Made by a program: the position numbers and the translations under genes
In this document: positions 1 to 43,700 of the stretch, piece after piece
How positions within the stretch are numbered: the first letter of the stretch is position 1
How the letters are laid out: each line of letters begins with the position of its first letter
The notes under the pieces: model-generated
Told to the model about the DNA's origin: nothing
The model's input: the letters and a program-made list of their open reading frames with translations, nothing else
Databases searched by the model: none
Source of the DNA: Lamellibrachia satsuma
Lineage: Eukaryota > Annelida > Polychaeta > Sabellida > Siboglinidae
Direction of reading: 5' to 3'
NCBI GenBank assembly: GCA_033239005.1
Contig: BSQZ01000051.1
Span: 1,405,001 to 1,469,000 of the forward strand
DNA length: 64,000 bases

Positions 1-31
1 TGAGTGTGAGAGAGAGAGTGTGTGAGTGAGT

Positions 32-85
<54 letters not shown>

Positions 86-123
86 GTGAGAGAGAGAGAG
101 AGAGAGAGAGAGTGTGTGAGTGA

Positions 124-175
<52 letters not shown>

Positions 176-190
176 TAGAGAGAGAGAGAA
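1..190. repeat. GA/GT microsatellite
   Basis: Nearly pure (GA)n with interspersed GTGA units fills the start of the window. It is a simple repeat with no coding content. Confidence 0.95.
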
Positions 191-631
191 GGGGGAATAT
201 TGCAGTGAATATATATTCCTTATATAAAGTTTAAAGTTGCAACTAACAATATACATCGAAGAGTCGACCACCAACATTACATCCATTCCGAGGGAGCTAT
301 GATGTTAAGAGAACTTAAAACTATCGTTCAGTTTCAATTATCGTTGTTGTCATCTAACCCACAGGGTTGATTCGCAATCCCTTGTGGAATTAGGTGGAAC
401 CGCTTAAGCGTCCAATTCGGCATTGACTCGTACGTTGTGACGTCCAGTGGGAATTATCACAAATCACACCACTTGCTTGTACTCACCGAATGATTTTTGT
501 CAACAGCAGTGCTCTGTCTAATAAACGTAAAAATTGCATTTTAATTCACGCGGTACAGATCGTCTTCTGGTGTATGACGTCACAGTGAAGAAAAATAACG
601 TAGACTAACCTCGACGCGTCGTGTTCTATCA
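191..631. other. Unassigned sequence between GA repeat and hAT element
   Basis: No exon, RNA gene or transposon end was recognised here. The sequence is of mixed composition and has no long reading frame. Confidence 0.4.
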
Positions 632-639
632 GATTAGGC

Positions 640-1649
640 CAGTGGTTCCCAACCTTTTTCTCCCCGCGTACCCCGTGTCCTGAAACGAAGAACGGCCGAG
701 TACCGTACATAGAATTATAGACGAATCACCATTCAACACTCAAAACCCGACCTTGATTCGGGGGAACAGTTTTGGATAAGGAGACGCGGAGGTCTTCCTT
801 CATGCACATTCGGGCATGACAATAATTTAATTTACACGCAGAACATTGCTGAGAATCCTTGTTCGCTGAGATATGTAGATGGAAACATCATCAATACCCT
901 CAAGGGCACTTCAGCCACATATGGATAAGAGTCGTTCACGAACTTCAACACGTCCTCCTGCACGCCGTCTGATAGAGATCGGCATGTTGAAGTGTCTTTC
1001 TTTGATATTGCTTGCTTGTACGTTGTCCACGAAACCAATCACCATGGTGAACCAGCCATGACTGGTTCACCACAGTGACTGAGTTCAGGTAGAAAACGAT
1101 GTTGTTCTGGCATGCCAGCGTCAAGAGCAACCTTTGTCCGAGAGTTTTTCAACGAATTTTCGAGACTGCTCCATGCCGACGCGGTCAAACAATTTGGTGA
1201 TCTTATCTTTCTGCGACATCACGTTCCCCGCGAGAGCCAACGGACCTCAGTGTGCAAGAGCAGATCGAGCCTCTTGGTCCACACAAGAGGTTGAGTAGCC
1301 TGGTATTGAGAGCGTTTGACTTGATGACGTTTACTGGTTAGGTATTAACCGTTGAATAATACGAATAAATTAAATGGGAAGTATCTTAACTGGGAAAGCT
1401 TCGAGAATAGCAATTCATGGACTTGGATCACAACGTATTCTAATAACGTTGCATGTTTGCTTGACATGAATATGCTTTGTGTGAATCTGATAGTATTACA
1501 GAAATCCATTTTCTCTTTCGACGGCCACACAAAGTGAAATTTGTTTTGCACCATTGCACATAAGCTTAGCTTCAGACAACCCTCCGCGTACCCCCTGGAA
1601 CAGGGGGTACGCGGGAGGGGGTACGCGTACCCCAGGTTGAGAACTTTTG
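640..1649 (-). mobile_element. Degenerate hAT-family DNA transposon
   Basis: The ends are imperfect inverted repeats: the left begins CAGTGGTTCCCAACCT and the right, reverse-complemented, begins CAAAAGTTCTCAACCT. Both run into a GCGTACCCC block. The flanks gattaggc (632-639) and tattagac (1650-1657) match at 6 of 8 positions, as expected for an aged 8-bp hAT target duplication. The minus strand encodes hAT transposase scraps: LLLHTEVRWLSRGT around 1200-1275, and FPSTYLSEQGFSAMFC near 832-890, which resembles the C-terminal dimerisation region of Charlie/ZBED-like hAT transposases. Frameshifts and stops break the frame, so this is a dead copy. Confidence 0.8.
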
Positions 1650-1657
1650 TATTAGAC

Positions 1658-2418
1658 CATAGGGTCATTTTCCACGGTCAACAGGGAAGGGTTTCAGTTC
1701 AGGTCGGCTGCACAGAAACATACAAATACCCAATCAGTGAGCAGTGACGAGAAGGCAATGTGCTGCATTAATAAGTTTAGTGGAACGTTTTTGAATGTTG
1801 CAACATTTACTTTCGATAAGCCGATGACTTCCTTGTCCACTTGTTCAATATTGTACTGATGAACATTGATTGATTGATGAATATATATTCATTGTTTCTA
1901 CCTAATATCACAATATATCTATAACAATAAATTGCAGCACGAATCACATACCGGCGCCAATGGAAGAAGTCATCACATTTTAGGGTGTCTATTGATAGAA
2001 GAACACCAATATTTCTCCATGGTTCAGTTTTGTGTAAGTTGTAGCAGCAAATTATGCAAACCAGAAACAAGAAAAATAGCAATATCTTAATTTCTGTACG
2101 CCCGCTCCCCATACTTCTAGTTCAACAGTCATTCTACATTAGCTGATTGCCACAATATATTCATCAGTTCAATAACAGTTTTGTAATAATGAGACTCTGT
2201 TTCTGTGCGTAGTTGCACCAGAAACCCAAACATTTTGTTCAGACTCACATTGCTTCTGTTTTGTCCCCGTCGTATCTGTCAAACGCCTCGTGTGCAATCT
2301 ACACGGATGTCTATAACCGTTCGCAATATGTCATAATTTCAAAATTAACGTTTCTAGATTCGATATTTTGAGCCTTGTGATATTCGCCATGTCATCTATG
2401 CGAAGCTGGGCTTGCTTA
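1658..2418. other. AT-rich unassigned sequence
   Basis: Nothing recognisable was found. The 101-codon minus-strand frame at 1807-2112 has no family signature, and its composition follows the AT-rich background. Confidence 0.4.
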
Positions 2419-2628
2419 GACCTGCATCCCAACACAGACAGCCGTGCATATAGTTAGACCTGCGGCCACACCAGCCATCCCAACACAGACAGCCGTGCTT
2501 AGACCTGCAGCCACACCAGCCATCCCAACACAGACAGCCGTGCTTAGACCTGCAGCCACACCAGCCATCCCAACACAGACAGCCGTGCTTAGACCTGCAG
2601 CCACACCAGCCATCCCAACACAGACAGA
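2419..2628. repeat. 45-bp tandem repeat, about four copies
   Basis: Copies of a 45-bp unit containing agacctgcagccacaccagc follow head to tail; the first copy is diverged. Because 45 is a multiple of three, repetitive frames stay open on both strands. These are by-products of the repeat, not genes. Confidence 0.9.
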
Positions 2629-3059
2629 TGCCGGTAGAACAGAGACCCTTTATTTACAGATAATCCTCTACATAATATAATATAGGTTTCATACTTGGCG
2701 CGGGAGATTTGGGCGTAATGGGAGACGGGATATTGTATACAAAGGAGTCTCAATTGGGTTACTCACGGCATTATTGGGTCCATGTTGTCCCAGTCGTAGT
2801 TAGACTATAAGTAAATTAACCATGACCATTGGGAAACAAGAATGACAGCAGTGTGCAGTATGTAACAAACAATGCTTCGCGGAGCTGCAGAACAGACGCA
2901 CGGGAACGTTCAACGTTTCGTTTGCTTGCGACGTTTTGCGTGCGTACGTTAGAAAGCAACGTTTTCATCGGCAAACGGTTTTTATGAATTTCGAACGTCG
3001 ATTGTTCTTTGACGTAAATCAAACACATGGCCAATGAAATGCGCCGACATCGTTGCGTC

Positions 3060-3212
3060 ACGGTGTGGTAACTGGCAGCAATCATTTACAAGCTAGATTT
3101 CAAACAAACCGGACGCGTTTTGAACGGGCTGCTATCGTAACTGTTCGAAGGCGCCTTGACGCGTTATCGTCTACCGGAGACCAAACTCGCGGATCTCTGG
3201 ACATTACTCACG
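3060..3212 (+). promoter_or_regulatory. Candidate promoter/5' UTR of the CLC gene
   Basis: This stretch is richer in CpG than the surrounding DNA and sits directly upstream of the proposed first coding exon. No TATA box or initiator could be assigned. The call rests on position and composition only. Confidence 0.3.
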
Positions 3213-35220
<32,008 letters not shown>

Positions 35221-35411
35221 GTGTGTGTGCAGGCATGTGGTATTTCTGCCACCATTCGTGTTACTGAATTATTAATGGTCTAATTGGTGTATTGTACTGT
35301 GGTGGATGGATCAGTGTGGCAGTATTGTTTTGGCTGGTGTATTTGTTCCAGTCACGCATTCACCCACATTATGTCGTGGGCAGCAACAGATGTTCTGTGG
35401 CATTCGTGTAA

Positions 35412-35630
35412 GTGCCACCCCTGAGTGGTGCGCACCTGTAAGATTGGTAAAAAAAATCCATAAGGTCTGCAAACAAACCCATATGATTATCTACATCCAC
35501 TGGTTTGCCATCAAAATTCTTGTTAAAAAATGCACAAATCCTTAAGGAATGTGTCTTATGTTCGTAAGACCGTCAAATTTAAGAAAATCTAATAAGAGTT
35601 ACGGGTAAACCATAAGAGTTGAGTTGGCAC
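35412..35630. mobile_element. GTGCCAAC-type MITE, copy C
   Basis: GTGCCAC at the left and GTTGGCAC (35623-35630) at the right bound a short copy sharing gcacctgtaagattggtaaa and gattatctacatccactggt with the copies at 15688 and 10365. It lies about 190 bp past the CLC stop codon, perhaps in the 3' UTR. Confidence 0.7.
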
Positions 35631-35944
35631 GTATGCATACGGCGTCCTGTGTAAATCTTGGTTATGGTTGTAATTGATTACACTATAAACTGTAACATTA
35701 ATCAGTTGAGTAATTGCGTCTTGCAATGACTCATTGGTTACAGTGAATTTGTTGTTGATATTTTGGACCTTGACCAGAATTTAGCCGCACATCCTGCTGC
35801 CTCCCCGATGTACAGACGTCAGTTGTGATTCAAGCATGCATTGATAATAACATACTTATTGACGACTACAAGGTATAAAAAATAATGTGATGGTATTTTG
35901 TAATCGTAATGAAGCTGTTTCGCTATGTCGTAGTATTCTAATTT

Positions 35945-36200
35945 TCCTTACAACGGTGTTAGATCATTGGACTCGCAATCAAGAGGACTAGGGTTCAAAT
36001 CCTCTCGTTGTCGTTTCAAAGTTTAGGCAATTTTTTTCGCTCAACGCTACCTCAGTTCACTCAGCTGTATAATTATTTTGCGCAGTCATTGCAGCATGGC
36101 TAAATGCTTCCCAGAAAAGTCGAGATGGTGTTGGAATGAACAGGTCTGTCGGGGGTGAAGTCGAAAGCATTTTGAATGGTCCCAAGGACCAGACAGCACT
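35945..36200 (+). mobile_element. tRNA-derived SINE (copy 3)
   Basis: Box A-like ttagatcattggactc and box B GGTTCAAATCC, followed by tcgttgtcgtttcaaagttt and gcagcatggctaaatgcttc, shared with the SINE at 28205. Confidence 0.8.
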
Positions 36201-36944
36201 CCTCGAACCCAAAACTGCATTGACCTTATCGTGGGGTTGATTCCATGTACGTGATTCTGATTCCCGCATTAAAAAATTAGATTCCACCCGCCCTATTGCA
36301 ATTTAAAATCCACTCCTTTCACATCAACCAATTCTGATTCCGGAATCGACCTCCTCGATTTCCGATTCTTGCTGGAATTAAGATATAAAATTTTCAGAAA
36401 ATTCTAAAATCTCATTTTGTCATTTTTCTGAGTTAAAGCAGGGTTGTCTCGTGCATTGCCACATATGGCTACTGAGTTAAAAAAATATCTTGATTCCAGT
36501 AAGTGATTCCAACCACACCCTGTTGATTCCGATTTCACTGCGTTCACATCAACTGTTTCTGTAATTGCCCTCCAATTCTGAAATCATATGTGGTCTGTTT
36601 TTTTATGGTTATCCAAAGTGACAGCCCCCTGTGCCGTTGATGAGGCAAATGACAGCACTGTCGGATTGTTCATGTCTGTAATTGTCATGGTTCATTGACG
36701 CGTCACATTGATTTTGCTACTTTTAATGCGAGAGGTGTAATATATTGGCAGAAACAAGGCGATGGGTATTGTTCACAGTGTGTATATATTGTAGTACGCC
36801 TGTATTATTTACAAGTATTTTACATTGTTGGTGACCTGTTGACCTGACCTATTTCCAAGTTATATTGGCTGCAAGTTAGGAAAATGTATTTCCCAGGTTT
36901 TACCCTAACTACTATTATAGTATACAAGTTAATAATAAATAATA

Positions 36945-37006
<62 letters not shown>

Positions 37007-37156
37007 ATTATATACATATATAATAAGGTGTCTGTTATTCCATGTTGCTGTATAGCTATGTGTTATCTGAATATAGTGTGTCTTTGTATAATTTATTTCT
37101 ATTGGTGACATTGACTAAAAGCCTGCTAATTTAGTGTTAGTGTAGTTCTAATGGTC
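36201..37156. repeat. Intergenic sequence with TA microsatellite
   Basis: 36230-36600 holds short recurrent tgattcc/attccg words. A (TA)n run lies at about 36945-37015. No gene recognised. Confidence 0.6.
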
Positions 37157-37315
37157 AGGAGCCTTCACAACAGCCTGGTGAATGGGATGATGTGCTGTCT
37201 AATGTGACAAGCCTTCACAACAGCCTGATGAATGGGATGATGTGCTGTCTAATGTGACAAGCCTTCACAACAGCCTGATGAATGGGATGATGTGCTGTCT
37301 AATGTGATAAGCCTC
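37157..37315. repeat. 50-bp tandem repeat, three copies
   Basis: Three nearly identical units containing ccttcacaacagcctgatga and gggatgatgtgctgtct. Confidence 0.95.
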
Positions 37316-38504
37316 AGGCCAAGCTGACGTTGTAGACATGTTAATTCATTCTAATATTGACCCAGTCAGCATCACGTTTGATGTATCAAACTGTTTCGAA
37401 CAGGTGTGTACGGTTGCTGGTATGAATGGCATCTAGAACCACATACCAGACATACCAGAGGGGTAGTTCCATATATCTCTTTGGGGTTCGGCTCATTTCA
37501 GCTCTGCTCGAAGTATCATCCATTGGTATAAAATAGCCTTGGTGCTTCCAGCAAATTTTTATACTGCATCTCATGTCTTGTACATAGATGGGACAAACAT
37601 TGAATGTCTAAGGTTAATTATTTAGGTATTGCAATGGACAAATATTAAAACGTGACAGCCGCACAAAATGGCTACTAAAATCAGTAAAATAAATGGAATT
37701 TTAAATGAATTCTTCCGCATGTAAATTATGGTATAATTATTAGCATGGCTGCATGAAGCGCAAAGCTTCAAGCTCCAAAATTTTTTTATTTTATGTCGCA
37801 TGGACCTAAGTTGTCCTATAATTCCCAAGTAGTGTCAACAGCCGCACCCAAAACAGGTCAGTGCTGCATGTGAGTGCCCTCTTTGCAGAAATTTATATAA
37901 TTATTGTATCAATATGGTGCTATGTGCTTTCCATGAATACTTACTACTAATGTGATCAACTAGAGATGTTATTATGTCATTCCAGTCAACGAATGGGTTT
38001 GTGTATCAGGCATGACAACATGTTTGATATGCTAGCAGTAAAAATTTGTGAATGTTGAATGTCACATAGCAAGGGGACATGTGTGTTTTGTGTCTCAATC
38101 GGGCTGTCAACTGTCTCTGTTCTGTCAACAACCCTGGCCTGCGCACACTGATAAGGGTGGCTGCTGTACCTGTTGTCAATGAAGCTTTGGTGGGAGTGTG
38201 ACAAAGTTCATGTCATGATAAACATTGCCTTCAAATAACATGTTTGTTTTGATTTATATATCTACAAATGCCATTTCCACCTGGAACTTCCTGCTTCCAG
38301 GAGAATTGAGCTCCCTAGTCACCTTAAGACTCATGATACCTTTATTGGTCCAAAAACATGGAGATACATTTGATCAACCCTTGGTAGATGTCATCCTTGT
38401 TTTGAATGTCCACCGATTATGATGTTATGTTACGAGGTGAAAACTTATTATGGTAGACGATGTCAGTTTGTGAATGCCATCTGTAGTTGACAAAATATGG
38501 CCCC
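37316..38504. other. Intergenic sequence
   Basis: AT-rich, with no recognised exon, RNA gene or transposon. Confidence 0.45.
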
Positions 38505-39925
38505 AACAAGTGGAAAACAGCCTTGGCCCAACCCTGTTTACAAGTGGACAACACCCTTGGCCCAAACTCTGTTTACAAGTGGACAACATCCTTGGCCCCA
38601 ACTCAGTTTACAAGTGGACAACATCCTTGGCCCCAACTCTGTTTACAAGTGGACAACATCCTTGGCCCCAACTCTGTTTACAAGTGGACAGTATCCTTGG
38701 CCTCAACCCTGTTTACAAGTGGACAACACCCTTGGCCCCAACTCTGTTTACAAGTGGACAACATCCTTGGCCTCAACTCTGTTTACAAGTGGACAACATC
38801 CTTGGCCCCAACTCTGTTTACAAGTGGACAACACCCTTGGCCCCAACTCTGTGTACAAGTGGACAGTATCCTTGGCCTCAACCCTGTTTACAAGTGGACA
38901 ACACCCTTGGCCCCAACTCTGTTTACAAGTGGACAGTATCCTTGGCCTCAACCCTGTTTACAAGTGGACAACATCCTTGGCCCCAACTCTGTTTACAAGT
39001 GGACAACATCCTTGGCCCCAACTCTGTTTACAAGTGGACAACACCCTTGGCCTCAACCCTGTTTACAAGTGGACAACACCCTTGGCCCCAACTCTGTTTA
39101 CAAGTGGACAACATCCTTCGCCCCAATTCTGTTTACAAGTGGACAACACCCTTGGCCCCAACTCTGTTTACAAGTGGACAGTATCCTTGGTCCCAACTCT
39201 GTTTACAAGTGGACAACACCCTTGGCCAAGTCTGTTTACAAGTGGACAACACCCTTGGCCCCAACTCTGTTTACAAGTGGACAACATCCTTGGCCCCAAC
39301 CCGTGTTTACAAGTGGACAACACCCTTGGCCCCAACCCTGTTTACAAGTGGACAACACCCTTGGCCCCAACCCTGTTTACAAGTGGACAGCACCCTTAGG
39401 TGCTGTCTACATCCTTGGCCCCACTACATAAGAACACGATGACATTAAGTAAGCTTCAACCCATGTTTACAAGTGGACAACACCCTTGGCCCCAACTCTG
39501 TTTACAAGTGGACAAGACCAGTGGCCCCAACACGTGTTTACAAGTAGAAAACACACTCGGTCCCGACCCCTTTTACAAGTGGACAGCATCCTTGGCCCCA
39601 ACCCGTGTTTACAAGTAGAAAACACTTGGCCCCAACCCTGTTTACAAGTAGAAAACACCCTTGGCCCCAACCCTGTTTACAAGTGGACAGCATCCTTGGC
39701 CCCAACTCTGTTTACAAGTGGACAACACCCTTGGCTCCAGACCGTGTTTACAAGTGGACAACACCCTTGGCTCCAAACCATGTTTACAAGTGGACAACAC
39801 CCTTGGCCCTAACCCGTGTTTACAAGTAGAAAACACCCTTGCATCCAACCCGTGTTTACAAGTAGAAAACACTTGGCCCTAACCCTGTTTACAAGTGGAC
39901 AACACCCTTGGCCCCAACCCTGTTC
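38505..39925. repeat. 35-bp minisatellite, about 40 copies
   Basis: Unit gtttacaagtggacaacatc then cttggccccaactct, 35 bp, with variants (acaccc/acatcc, ctct/ccct, tagaaaac). It is interrupted by a unique patch at 39400-39455. Since 35 is not a multiple of three, all three plus frames read the same 35-residue cycle and stay open for 300-322 codons. This is a consequence of the repeat lacking stops; no splice or start context supports a gene. Confidence 0.95.
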
Positions 39926-40626
39926 TTACCAGTGAATGACCCCTCACTAGCTGACAATGGAACAAATTGTAATAATTGTGTGTTTATCTCATATGTCTAT
40001 GTATGCCACATGTAAGATTTTGTATGTAAAACGCTTGTAGAACTTGAACATAACGCAGAGACAGTTAACATGTTTATTACCATCTTTCCCAATTCTTGTT
40101 CCAGACATGTGTTTCATACATAAAGCGTAATTACGACAACCTTCAGTGAGCACTTTTGGTGTAAAAATCTGACGTAACTAACAAATACCAAAAGCAGTTT
40201 GTTAGTACATTGCATTACGTTGACTTCTCCCAGCTGACATTGAACATAGAACATAAGATTGAGACATTTACAGGCAACATTTTAATAAACTGATCGCACA
40301 AAATAGTTCACTACGAACGACGTATCACAAATATAAACTTCCGGTGCGGCAACAAAACCCAACACAGCCCACCAGGCAACTGATGAAACGACCACATCAA
40401 CCTTTCCTAACATTCAGCCGGCTGCATACATCTGATCCGCTAAAGCTCCAATACTCCCAAGACATCTCAGTGGTCACAATTTGGAATTAATGCAACGACA
40501 CAGTATTTAGTGGATGTTAATGCCAGCATAAACATTGCATATGATCGACTCTTGAATGCGTGCATTTGAAATAATATACAAATATTGTGGATTTCACAGG
40601 GTGGACGTGATGCGACACAAGCCGCA
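39926..40626 (-). other. JPT 3' UTR and downstream region
   Basis: Directly downstream of the JPT stop codon on the minus strand. TTTATT at 40072 (AATAAA on the minus strand) is a possible poly(A) signal, about 550 nt past the stop. Confidence 0.4.
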
Positions 40627-40701
40627 TTACCATAGGCTGGTGCTAGCGCCACCTGGTGGTTGTTTCACACGGGTCGACGTGTGTAGATCCTTGTTGGCAG
40701 G
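40627..40701 (-). CDS. JPT1: JPT exon 5 (last)
   Basis: Minus-strand acceptor catttgcag, phase 0: PANKDLHTSTRVKQPPGGAS then TSLW and TAA at 40629-40627. The C-terminal PPGG box is diagnostic. Confidence 0.92.
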   Translation of the reverse strand, partial: PANKDLHTSTRVKQPPGGASTSLW

Positions 40702-43700
40702 CTGCAAATGCAAACAGTGAAACTTTGCACCGACAACGGCAATGTGAAGTTTGTCACAAAAATCATTTGCATATACTTTGAGTTCAGCACTGTTATACAG
40801 GTCTTGTGAATTTATGCAGAGACATTCTCTTTGTCAACAAAACGTTGGTTGACTAATAGTCGGTTCTGAACACTTCCATTTTAAAGCTAAACAAAAGTTA
40901 TGGATTTGGGGCTATGCACCTAAGAGACAATAAAAACTAACCATGTGCAAATAAAATCAAGAATATCACGCCAGTGGTTTATTCAGAATCTAAAAGTGGG
41001 AGATTCCAGTCATTTCTCCAAATGACCGAAGGCTGACATGTCAACCAGCGTGGCAGATAAGCGCATGCGCAGTTCTATGAATGCGGGTAACCTAGACTGT
41101 TGCGACGTATTAAGGGAGGCCGGCATACACACAACCAATGAAAAGTCTCAAACAAACGTGAAAATGCATTGTAGTTGTAGAATGGGATTTACATAATTAA
41201 TATCAAGAGTAGATAATGCACTCAATACTTACTGGCTGCGTGTTGTAGGGTTCACCAGTGATAGGGTTGAATTGGCCTACAAAGCAAAACATCGACACAG
41301 TAACAATTGCTATACTTCAATCTGAGTCACATTTACAGTATACAAGTGGTAACTGTCCTGTAAAAAGTCCACAACAACTATCTCTTAGTGTATACATTTC
41401 AGATTAGATGACACATACTGATTATAACTCGTGCTCTGTCAATAGCATCGATGAGACATGCAGGCAATTGTATGCAACAGCAACGACAGTTTAACGACAG
41501 TACCATTCTGGTGTAGCAACGGCAACATTTAACCGGTCTAATCAACAAATAAACCCCTGTTGTGTAGACATATGACACAACATACCACACCTGGAGTAAA
41601 TTAATTTTATCAACCCCAATTCACATGTGTTCATAAAGAATCCATTCCAATTAATTTTTAAATCAATTCAAATTCAAACAAATATGTCCTCACACATGAC
41701 GGATTTGGACACGACCTTTCTCAGATGGAAATATATAGTTTATGTGAATACATTTCTTGTTTTTCATTGTACGTCTGGAATGACTAGGAAACACAGTTTA
41801 TATACGACAATGATGCCATTGTTGGTTCCTATAATATATATATGGCAGTAAAAGTACTTTTATTCCAGCAGGTAATCAGTGATTTGTCTAGGTTTTCAAA
41901 AGGGTGCCTAGTCTGAAAAAGGACAAATTCATGCGCGCAAAAATATTTTGAGGGCAAGGGGGCAGAATTTGGGGCAACCTATCACATGACATAAAATGTG
42001 TAATTGAACAGATAAAAAAACTTTACTTTCCAGTACAACAACACATTTTATTTATACCCCATGATCAGGCTCAATGAGAGAGCCCCGTCTGTTCTTGTAC
42101 AGCTAGGTTCTGGCAGATGCACGAAGGCAACTTATATCATTTATTCCATTAAAATTTAGCATAACGTAATTTATTTCTTCATGGCAGTCTTGTAGGAATA
42201 CCATACTACTGACAACATGGACTGTTTCTTCTTCCTTCTATGTATATCCTATGTCGGCTATACATAAACTTAGGTAAAACACGTATTATCAACCCTTTAA
42301 ATAAACCTACCAAGAACCACTGGCAACACGTTTGTTTCCTCCAATTTTGCATAATTTCACGAGAATCACTGTTAACAGTTCACACAGAATATATACTGTA
42401 ACCCTTTTAATCTGGCACTATGAAGCCAGTTGCTGGGCAGGCTGGCGTTACGATTAGGGGGCCTGGCACAACGACAACAAAAAAACGCCTAGGCAAATCA
42501 CTGGGTAATGCAATGCTAAAAGGTACCTCTGAAGGCATGAAACTGTCCGCCTGATGATGACCACGTATTAATGCATGACCTGGCGTGTATGGCATCACTG
42601 ATCGTGCCGGTCTGACCCCTTACCTCGTCCTTTAAATTTGGCTGCTTCTGTCTTCTGTGGAGGGTCTACCATCTTTTCTTCCCCTTCCTCCTTCTTCTCT
42701 TCCTCTTCCTCTTCTGTTCCAAAAACAACACAAACATTCACAAACAACGTATTGGGAAACAAACACGACTGGACACGTGCCACGAGTTGTTTCTTCCATG
42801 TTTACATCTGGATTTTGAAGCTACACTATTCGGAAAGTTGGTAAAAAGAATGAGACAACTGGTCATTTCCTCGCCATTTTTCATAATGTTACAATAAACT
42901 GCTTGTATCCCACCACTGACGGTTATCAAATATAATTATATATTATTATTGTATCTGTAATCTGATATATAACATTAATATATGTGGGAAGTTGGGCTTA
43001 AGTGTCAGTTTGTTGTTGAAAATGGCACGCCTCTACTCAGAGAGCGTGACCACGCCGCAATGGCATATTATTACAAAACAGGGGAGGATCTGTTTTGAAT
43101 TTCCTCAAGTAAGATGGGTGCTATGGCACACATGGCGTAAACATACCTGTCTGACCGTCTTGTGTGGCTGGTGGAGCTGTACCATATATATTGTTCTGGG
43201 CCTGAGGAGGTATTCTTGTCTGTTCCTGAGCTGAGTCATCGCCGCCACCAAAGATGTTTGACTTCATGTTGCTGCTCTTGTTGGACTCTAACTGTTTGGT
43301 GCCAAAAATGTCACTGCATACGCCACCTGGTGGTCGCAGTACCCTGTGGATTGACCAGAAAGACACATCTGTGATTTGGCTGCTAACTACATCAGAGATA
43401 TTTCATATGAAATCAATCCAGAATTTATTATGTTATGATCCCCTTTCATTTTGATGAAACCTGGCACACAGGTTTATAAAAAGAAAATCTGAGGTTGCAT
43501 GATTTTAGCGATATCAGGTGAAAGGTAAGGCAACTGTAAAGAACATTTATCAGTGATTTTTTCTATAAAGACAGACACTGCCTAAAAGCTTTAAAATGGC
43601 AAAAACATCACGATTGATTGACCTAAGTGAGGGGTTTGAAGAAGGTCATGAGGCAGTCAAGGATAGTTCAAATTTTGATTACCTAGATCTCTGGAACGAA

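Noticed and set aside
35960..36010. tRNA gene
   Set aside because: Head of a SINE of the same family, no complete cloverleaf.
38474..39442. 322-, 314- and 300-codon plus-strand frames
   Set aside because: All three frames are open at once because the 35-bp repeat lacks stops; no start context, splice sites or family similarity supports a protein.
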